DNA of 64,000 bases from Lineus longissimus. Its lineage: Eukaryota > Nemertea > Pilidiophora > Heteronemertea > Lineidae. The stretch lies in assembly GCF_910592395.1 (NCBI RefSeq), contig NC_088322.1, positions 10,471,431 through 10,535,430 on the forward strand. Direction: 5' to 3'. Shown piece after piece: positions 55,975-64,000 of this stretch; within the stretch, counting starts at the first letter, position 1, and each line of letters starts with the position of its first letter. Under the pieces are notes generated by a model that was not told the DNA's origin, ran no database searches, and saw only the letters and a list, made by a program, of their open reading frames with translations. Made by a program: the position numbers and the translations under genes.

Positions 55975-58259
55975 GAGACTGGTGCTGCCGCGGATGATAA
56001 AGTGGGGAATGCTGGAACTGGTCAATGCATGAAAATTTGAAATTGAACTTGAATTGTGATAAGAAACAGCTGATGAAAAGCGTTGATGTGTTAGACGTGG
56101 AAAATTGTGAATCGGTGTATTCTTTTCAGATGTCGCTTTTGACGTTTTTGGTTTCCGCCCTTTTTGTGTACGGATAAAAATTGCATTCCATCTCCGGAGA
56201 ATTAGGAGACAGTTCCATTCATCCCTATTGTATACTCAATTGGTACATTCCATCCATTGTATTTATTTCATATCAGTCTATCATGGTGATAGGGGTGCAG
56301 AGATAATGCGCTACCATTTTTTGCTTCTTGTAGTTTTGGAGTAGTATATTATTTTTTTGTCTCTTTTCACGATGTCATTTTTTATACAGGCATATAATCT
56401 TTACGATGGTCTCCTTTAACTTGGAAAATATTTAGTGAAAGTAATTTTAATAGGGCACTAGACTAGCTAGCCCTTGACTTTCAAGAAAAAGGGCAAGTTG
56501 GAGAAAGTTGGGGAAAAAAATTTTTACCCACAAGAAAAATTTAACATAAAACGTTGCAGTTCATCACTCTTATAGCACTGCCAAAAGGTGCTGATCAGGA
56601 ACTTTCATATGCATGTCATGTCAATAGGATTCGACAATGATATTTTCGGGCCGATATCTGTATTCTGCAGATGTCGTCATCATAAGCCTTGACCCAAGTC
56701 ATAATCGGTACTGTGCATGTCTAGTAAGAGCTCAGAATTTTTCGCCAACTAATTGTGTTACTGACATATCATGACCATACGCATCTGCAGTTTACATTTT
56801 TTCACTGAAATTAAATGTTGTAGATTGATATGGAATATCCAAGGAGTTTACAAGAAACTGCCATGTTTCTGTTTTTTTTGTTGTTTTTTTTAGTTTGCCG
56901 ATGTAAAATGTCTTAGATCTGATGTATATTATGGAGTTTTTGAATGTAGACAGTTTGTTAGAGGTTAATGAGTACCTACATAATTATTATCATGAGCAAC
57001 AGCTGGGCTTTTTTGAGTACGAGAGTTGATTTCTCATACAGGAATCTATCCGGGGAAATCTGAGTGAAACTTCCGGTAATTCTATATGAAATTTGTTGGA
57101 AAATCTATGGAGAACTTCTATGGAAATCTTCATTGGTCAATTCGGAAAAATTGTTTTCCGGGAAATCCATGTAAAACGTTCCCGAAGAGATCTATGAGGA
57201 AATTCCCGGGAAAAACCATGTAGAACTTCCCTTAGCAAATGTATCGTGACCTCTATGCATCTTACACTGAATCCTACAATATATCTTCAATTGAATTTAA
57301 CAAAACTTCTTCAAGATTTTTGTAAATAGTGTGTGCGTTGATTAACACTTTGATGGAAAATTCTTAGTAAAGTGCTGAACATTTCTAAGTTTAGCATACC
57401 TAAATCTGGTTATGAAAAGGAATTACTGATTAACCTTAGCTATGATGACAATATTCCTTTATATTTTGCTCTGTGAGTCCTCATTGAGTCACACCAGTAG
57501 GTTTCTTAACTTCGGGTAAATTTCTGTGTCCAGCCCTTTGTAACAGATTTTGTCATTAGACCTTGTTCATTTCTACTTAAAAGTATTGTTATTGGTGTTT
57601 TATAGGACAGGTTCTGTGCAAATGAATAGATTTAGTTAGTCTTTGTACATACATCAACATGTGCATCCCCGCTTTGGTCCAGCACTTTTTAAAGTTAAAC
57701 TAAAGTCTTGCCCTATTGTTTCATTCTACTTAGATTAGGCCACTTGCCTTTGATAAACTTTGCCTTTGCATTACGCCCCAGAGAAATACTCAATCTGTAT
57801 TCTATCACTATCTAACACATATCTTGATAATTTCTCCTTGGTTTTTAGTTTTATGCATGAGTTTACAATACGATTACAATATATTCAAATACTTGAAACA
57901 CGCCACTCTAGGTCGCACTGCTCAGAGCATGGAAAAACCTCCTGCTTGAGGTTTAATGTGTTTTTTGTGCAATATCCCCTCGATGTAATGCTCAATGTGA
58001 CTGATAGCTAATTTGCACCTTCTCTGAGTGAAGACATCTAAATGAAGTGGGTTTGGTCACAATTATTTACTGTTTTATGTTTTTCCAATTTTGTCCAAAA
58101 ACCCAATAGTTGACTAGTTAGCATATCAAAATATTGTAAACACAGTATTAAGTCGGCACTGCTCTAGAAATCTTCCTAGCCTTCCAGAACCCAAACCGTC
58201 ATCCCTGTCAGACCTGCCTTCCACAATGTCATCTGCTTGTCCTGTTGTCTTTTTCTCAT

Positions 58260-58265
58260 AATAAA
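58260..58265 (+). promoter_or_regulatory. VIL1: Candidate villin polyadenylation signal AATAAA
   Basis: The only canonical AATAAA I noticed between the villin stop and 58.3 kb. It would imply a 2.3-kb 3' UTR. Confidence 0.35.
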
Positions 58266-58342
58266 TGGCAGGTCTGACTGTGATGAATACTGTGGTACAT
58301 ATCTTCCAATTTGTCGATAACTGACGCCATGTTAAATGTTTA

Positions 58343-58507
58343 GGGCCAAATTCATAAAGGGCGTTTAAGGGTTAGACGTGTGTAACTTTTCCCTGATCAG
58401 TTTCAGGGCCTATTCATATTCTGTGAAGATTTACATGAAGGACCTGAATATGTCTATTCAGTAGTTAAACGCTGTTTTAAGGTAAACGCCCTTTATGAAT
58501 TTGGCCC
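58343..58507. mobile_element. PIF/Harbinger-like MITE (165 bp)
   Basis: Perfect 25-bp terminal inverted repeats (58343-58367 and 58483-58507) beginning GGGCCAAATTCATAAAGGGC. The flanks offer TTA on the right and TTTA on the left, consistent with a 3-bp TTA/TWA target duplication as used by PIF/Harbinger transposons. There is no coding capacity. Confidence 0.8.
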
Positions 58508-60485
58508 TTAGTTTTTTGAGTGATATCTTTGTCTTCTGTTGATCTGTCTTGTTTCCGCTTGTTGTTATTTGAAAGTGGCTGAATTCACTCTCAGCTGCCC
58601 GTCAAGGGACAGTGGATGTGAAATAGGTATCTTTTCTTTGAGGACAGTTGATGTGACTATAGGTGTCCTCCTCTTGTTCTGTTTTTAGGCTAAAAGAGTA
58701 ATTTTTCGAAATCCTTGCATACTCTTTTCGAATATGTTGAACCTAGTTAAGAGTTATTGTAATTCTTGAAGTGTTTCATCAAAACAAAGTGTACTTTCAA
58801 GAAAAATATTTTGGCCTTTTTTCTGCCAACGCATTTATTCCTTCATTTTGTCTTAATCTATGATATGATATATTACTGGCACATGTATAAGAAGTGGATG
58901 AACAACCTGTCCTTACAAATATTACAAGTGTGAAAAATTATGTTTACAATATCATTGTATCTTTTGTATGTGCTTTTGTAGCGAGTTTTGTCCAGATTTT
59001 TGTCGAGCTTTTTCCAACTTTGTCGTGTACATGTACATTGAAGACTCGTCAGATATTACATATCAAGAAAATATTTGCATTTTGTATTATTTTAAGTCCT
59101 TTTTGTAGTGATATCAACAATCTCCTCATGTTTTTATCATCATTTGTCATTTAGAGGTTCAGTAGAAAATGTGTTCCCTGAAAGTGATCTTACCCCAGCA
59201 TTCTTCATTTGTGTTGGATGTCCCGCAGCCCTGATAAATGACTCATGCTTTTTATGCATATTGAAGTCGCTTGTATTGCTTATCACTACCTGTAGAATTA
59301 ATAGTTTGATGCACACGGGCGACTTAATCCTGAGAAACAGAAAAACAGCATTACTGAGTGTTAAAGATGAGTTGGGTGACGACTCGGATATAGGAATTTT
59401 TGCTTTGCTCGTCTGTGTGCATAATTTAGCCTAACCAAAGACGTAGCCAGAGAGGTTGCAAACAAGCCCCCTTGGAAAAAACTCAATGAAATTGTCGGAG
59501 AAATGTCTTGGAGCTAAAATTTAAGCTTAAATAGAATGTTAGGTTTTCAGAAACGACTATGAATTGCTGTCTTATTGTAAAAATGATAGTCTTTTGAAAA
59601 TCCTGGCTACGCCTATGATAATAATCAGCAGTTTCGAGTGTTAAGGAGGCTTTAGGATCAAAACTCATTCCAGCCTGAAGCTATTACAATGTGTATTGAG
59701 GCCAACTTGGATGTACTTAACTACGGTAATGTTTATTCGATTGTTTTCCACATTCCATGATTGTTATATATCATGTATGTAGACTCTCTTCGAAATATAA
59801 TGGGAATTATACAGATATGAAATCTGAAAGAAAATGACTTGCTTGTGTTACAATTTGTTATTTTGCTTGAGGAATATACCATACTATGTGGATCAGACAC
59901 ATTAAAAGGTGGATGAACGTTTGGTTGAATTAGTGAGAGAGAAATATTAGTACCGTATTTGGACCTTGGCCAAATCCAGAGCAAAGGCAAGGCCAGTGAT
60001 TGAGTGAACACCAAGCAAAACAAAGCTTTTGCTGGTCACTGCTGAAAGATGTCCTTTGGGCCTTGGGCTTGGTGGATGGGTCTTTGGTATAAGTTAGTAG
60101 AACTAATTATTGGAGAGAGATCTTAGTATTTGGACCATGGCCTACTCCATAGCAAATCCAAGGCCAGGGAACACAAAGCAAGACAGGGGTCTTGACACTG
60201 AGAAACACGTGTCCTCACTGCTTAGAAATCTTCAAATCATTCATTGCCAGAAAGAGCAAACACCCATGGTAGGAACAACCTTTCGGAAAACGTGTCTTCA
60301 CTCAGACGTTTAGTTACAGCTCTTTCCGCTAGCTGATTTCTGGCAGCACCTGCTCGAGAAGTAGCAGCGCTCCAAGCGGCAATTCTGAACATTATATGCC
60401 AACACACTCAATTTTCTCTCAGTAAAACTCGATTTTCTCCATTAATATAAATCAGAAAACTTTCTTGTCATATCAGTCGTGAAGA

Positions 60486-63400
60486 ATGTCAAATACTGAT
60501 AAATTACAGGCCCGTGTCAATGAACTGGAGGCCGAACTTGCACAGTATCGGCAACAATATGGTGGGGTTTGTCGTGAAAAAATAACAGAAATGAGCTCTG
60601 AAGTTGTGGATTCCAATCCTTACAGGTGGGTGCAGTTTGTTGTGTAGGTTACAGGTGGGTGCAGTTTGTTTGTAGAGCTCTGCATGTACTGGTTTGCCTC
60701 ACTTGTATTGTGAAGTACCTGCTGGTTGTATTGTGTCAACCAGTGACTATCCAGATCTAGTGTGACTCAAACACTTGTCACTTACAGGCAATCAGCCGGA
60801 CATACTGTCACATAGGCGTAGGCCTACCGGTCATTAGGACTGCCAGTTAGCCTAAATGGTTCATCGTCCCACTGGACTGGACATCACCAGTGTCGGCTAC
60901 AGACCGATGTAATGTATTCAGATGGCAATTCCAAGTAAATTGATTCCAGATGGCGCAGCAATCATATGGCATTGCGATGTAATGAGATTGCGCGGTTCCA
61001 AGTCATTTCTCATTCCAGATTACCAGACGGCACAGCATTGCATAGCCTTCCAATTTCCAGGTTCACAGAACTGTTGACATTCAATCTACATAACAAGGCC
61101 CCCGTTCCTGTGATTAAAGGCCGACAGTATCTTCCCTTGTTATTTATGCATATAAACTTTCGTTCTGATTTTCTTCTCTCAAATTTTCAGTCGATTGATG
61201 GCCTTGAAGAGGATGGGCATTGTGGACAACTATGAGGTGAGATATGAGGCCCACACTAAAGTTTTAAACTTATCATCCCTGTGAATTGACTCTCTGTCTT
61301 TGTCATACTGAATACTTTGAACATTTGTGTACTACTAGGCACTGTAGCTATTTCATGATAAACTGCCCACAAAAAAGCCTGTATTGTCTGGAAAAAGTGA
61401 TTACCCCTGACCTACATGTACATAATAAGATCTATGGCTTTGCAGAGAATCTGTGATTACCCCTGACTTACATTATAATATCTTTGCAGAGAATCCGTGA
61501 TTACACTGTTGCAATTGTGGGTGTTGGAGGAGTTGGGAGTGTGACAGCTGAAATGTTGACGAGATGTGGGATAGGAAAGGTGGGTACAAACTCATATGGC
61601 TGCAACATCTGACGCTCTTTGGCTCAAGAGAGCATCTGAAATAGGCTACCAGACCTATAGAGGAGATAGGCCTGGCTCTGTGGTACAGTGAGTCATCCAC
61701 AGATTGAATGCTATATAGAGAAGACTAAATCCAATTATTTGTTTCATCAACTTACTACTGTTAGTGTTTCAGCAAGAAATCTGCAGAGGCTTGGCAGAAA
61801 CGGGCACTATTCAAAAAAGTACGGGTGCAGCACCAAGATTTAAAAGGAAATGCATTGGCCACTTGTGAAAAAGGGCAGGGTAATAAGAGAAGGTTGAGAA
61901 AAAGGCGGGGTGCCACGCCATGCTGAACATTTGAGCTGAAACACTATACTAATTGCTGTTGCAATCCGAATGTTGTTACAGTAAATGTGTCTTTTTGTTT
62001 CAGTTGTTGCTGTTTGATTATGATAAAGTGGAGTTGGCCAACATGAATCGTCTCTTCTTCCAACCACATCAAGCAGGACTATCGAAGGTTGAGGCTGCGG
62101 AAAAAACACTCAGGTACGAATGTTCAAACATTTCTATATCGTCTGTGATGAAAATTAGAGGTATAAGTTTATCATGTTATAGACTCGGACATTGTGTTTC
62201 AAAAAGTACGTTGACACAGGAATAACATTTTATTGAATCTTTGTTCTTTCAAAGACAAAAATTCATTCTTGATCATAAGTTTTACATTCCTTTCGAGCAT
62301 TTACAATTATGTTTTGCAGAAATATCAACCCGGATGTAGAATTTGAAGTACACAACTATAACATCACAACTATGGATAACTTTGACCATTTTATGAACAG
62401 GATAAGGTGAGTGACATCCTGATACTGATTTACATAGAAGCTGTTATAATATGATATCATATTGGGGTTTGAAACCACATTTGGAAGTCAATCTAGACTC
62501 CTCGTTGAAATTTTTTCACCTCAAGGAGTAGGAGGCTGTCCAACATAAGCAGGAGTATCATCCTTCTCACACTTGACCAGAACTCTTAATCATGGATAAG
62601 TCGTTCAGTCCCTAGTTGAATTGGCTGCCATTTTCTCCAAAGAGAGAGACTCGTCCATTTCTTTATTAAGACTTTTAAGACTTCTGGTCACTCAAGTTTG
62701 TGACATGTTTAGAATAGTGCATTAAATCCCTTAACTGTTTTATCTAAAGTAGTATCTGCTGTATTAAACAAAGATAAACTTTACAATTTTATCAGATTGT
62801 CCCTAACATCTGCTTTCTCGTTGCAGCCATGGACATCTTAGAGGAGATAAACCAGTAGATCTTGTGCTGAGTTGTGTGGATAACTTTGAAGCCAGGATGG
62901 CAATCAACACAGTAAGTAAAGATTTGACAATATCGTTTTCCATATCTTTGAAGTATTGAACTAAGAATGTGCTGTGCCAATGCCTTGGAGGTACTGTAAA
63001 CCGGGTCATGTTTGTGAAGTTTTCCATCATTTTTCACTTGATCACATAATGGTGCTTACCTGCTAAGTTGGTAATTGTGACTTTTTTACATTCTTCACCG
63101 GTAAAGTTATTCATTGTCTCTATTATCACGTAAACTTTTTGTGTTCCAGGCTTGTAACGAGTTGGGACAGACATGGATCGAGTCAGGCGTGAGTGAAAAT
63201 GCTGTCTCCGGTCACATACAAGTCATCAAACCAGGGGAGACGTCTTGCTTTGCTGTAAGTAGGTTTCTCTTTAAGACATATTGTGGGCTATGCTGTTTTC
63301 ACCACAAGGCGTTCTTCAATGTTATCAGGTTGGCTTGGGCTTTCTACAGCCTAATTCGTGGCAATGACCTAACATTCTGCATTTCGTAATGCGTCATAGT

Positions 63401-64000
63401 ACTATGCAACATGACGTCAACGGACGGGTATTTTGGTCTATCGTAGTGTGCGTCATTGCACGTTAGCCTGGAATACTGGTCTCCAGGAGTAAAATGGTTC
63501 TTTATAATGATAAATGATAGTCAAATGATGAACTAAATTCTATGATTTTCGTTACAGTGTGCTCCCCCACTTGTTGTAGCGACCCACACCGATGAGAAGA
63601 CGTTAAAACGTGAAGGTGTGTGTGCTGCTAGTCTTCCAACCACCATGGGCATCGTAGCAGGATTTTTAGTACAGAATTGTTTAAAGTAAGCAATGCGTTG
63701 TTCTCTGCTCAAATCGTTAATTACAGTCCTGTGGATTTGTATATATCATCCTGGAGAAATTTAAGAGGGAACTTTCAAAACTATTGCCATCGAGCACACT
63801 GGGCATGTAAAAGTAAATAATTTGTTAACTGAATGCAAAATTCATTAATGTCACCCAAGTGTCAAAACTCTCACAAAATCTTATGAATTTTTCCTTTTTA
63901 GGTATTTACTAGAATTCGGTGAGGTCTCCTTCTACCTTGGCTACAATGCTTTACAAGATTTCTTCCCCAAGATGTCGATGAAGCCCAACCCGAGCTGTGA
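60486..64000 (+). CDS. UBA5: UBA5, UFM1-activating E1 enzyme (3' partial)
   Basis: Adenylates UFM1 and passes it as a thioester to UFC1, in the cytosol/ER ufmylation pathway. Exons: 60486-60625, 61191-61236, 61490-61579, 62004-62113, 62320-62406, 62827-62911, 63150-63254, 63558-63685 and 63902 to the window end. Phases agree, giving 296 residues (human UBA5 has 404). A coiled N-terminus is followed by [21 protein letters not shown], the Rossmann loop [41 protein letters not shown], the CxxC half of the zinc site (SCFACAPP, residues 219/222) and the catalytic Cys in [14 protein letters not shown] (63621-63623, residue 243). The start ATG is the first one before the coiled segment. The remaining zinc ligands and the UFM1/UFC1-interacting tail lie beyond the window. 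Confidence 0.96.
60620..60676 (+). repeat. UBA5: 29-bp duplication copying the UBA5 exon-1 donor
   Basis: TTACAG|GTGGGTGCAGTTTGTT occurs at the exon-1 donor (GT at 60626) and again 29 bases later (GT at 60655). Use of the second donor would add 29 bases and an in-frame TAG. Homology shows that the first donor gives the conserved protein. Confidence 0.85.
61397..61500 (+). repeat. UBA5: Duplicated acceptor region before UBA5 exon 3
   Basis: TTTGCAGAGAATCTGTGATTAC (acceptor AG at 61444-61445) is a near copy of the true exon start TTTGCAGAGAATCCGTGATT (AG at 61488-61489). A further GTGATTACCCCTGA lies at 61397. The upstream copy reads into TGA after six codons, so it is a decoy. Confidence 0.8.

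Larger units (their letters stand above)
55975..60485. other. Villin 3' UTR and spacer before UBA5
   Basis: AT-rich non-coding sequence. A canonical AATAAA at 58260-58265 is a candidate poly(A) signal 2.3 kb after the villin stop. A PIF/Harbinger-like MITE occupies 58343-58507. 59934-60025 and 60111-60190 are diverged copies of one sequence (AGAGAGA..TATTTGGACC..GGCC). The last 150 bases before UBA5 should contain its promoter; no TATA box stands out. Confidence 0.6.

Overview
The window is nuclear DNA from an animal, most likely a marine invertebrate. It has many-exon genes with GT..AG introns of about 0.1-10 kb, a full-length BEL/Pao retrotransposon, tRNA-derived repeats, several short inverted-repeat transposons, and proteins that line up with both vertebrate and invertebrate bilaterian families. 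I cannot fix the phylum from the sequence alone; a lophotrochozoan or an invertebrate deuterostome would both fit.

Three protein-coding genes lie on the + strand. (1) 3501-27564 is a myosin light chain kinase (MYLK) of the long smooth-muscle type, partial at its 5' end. I traced 20 exons with consistent phases, giving 1382 residues: five Ig domains, a linker with two DFRxxL actin-binding motifs, two Ig domains, an FN3 domain, the kinase, the autoinhibitory/calmodulin-binding segment and a telokin-like Ig. (2) 41151-55974 is a complete villin (about 822 residues in 22 coding exons): six gelsolin repeats and a C-terminal headpiece. (3) 60486-64000 is the first 296 residues of UBA5, the UFM1-activating E1 enzyme, cut by the window end.

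A complete BEL/Pao LTR retrotransposon (13946-22043, - strand) sits antisense in the MYLK intron between the FN3 and kinase exons. It has 238-bp LTRs that look identical, a 5-bp target duplication (TGCAT) and one open 1842-codon Gag-Pol frame, so it is a young insertion.

27.6-41.1 kb is intergenic or 5' non-coding: the MYLK 3' UTR, tRNA-like repeats, a SINE pair, a 0.9-1.2 kb tandem duplication, and one candidate CpG-rich first exon at about 32.6-32.76 kb. 56-60.5 kb holds the villin 3' UTR and the spacer before UBA5. Introns carry minisatellites (62 bp x 7 in villin, about 28-32 bp in villin intron 9) and several MITEs with clear terminal inverted repeats. One of these starts one base inside a villin splice donor.

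MYLK and villin both act on actin: the kinase phosphorylates myosin regulatory light chain and binds F-actin through DFRxxL, while villin severs, caps and bundles F-actin. UBA5 belongs to a separate pathway (ufmylation). Nothing in the sequence shows shared regulation. I found no wholly new gene system. The most unusual points are the MYLK domain order and probable mini-intron, the young retroelement, and repeat-generated splice-site duplications in UBA5 and villin.
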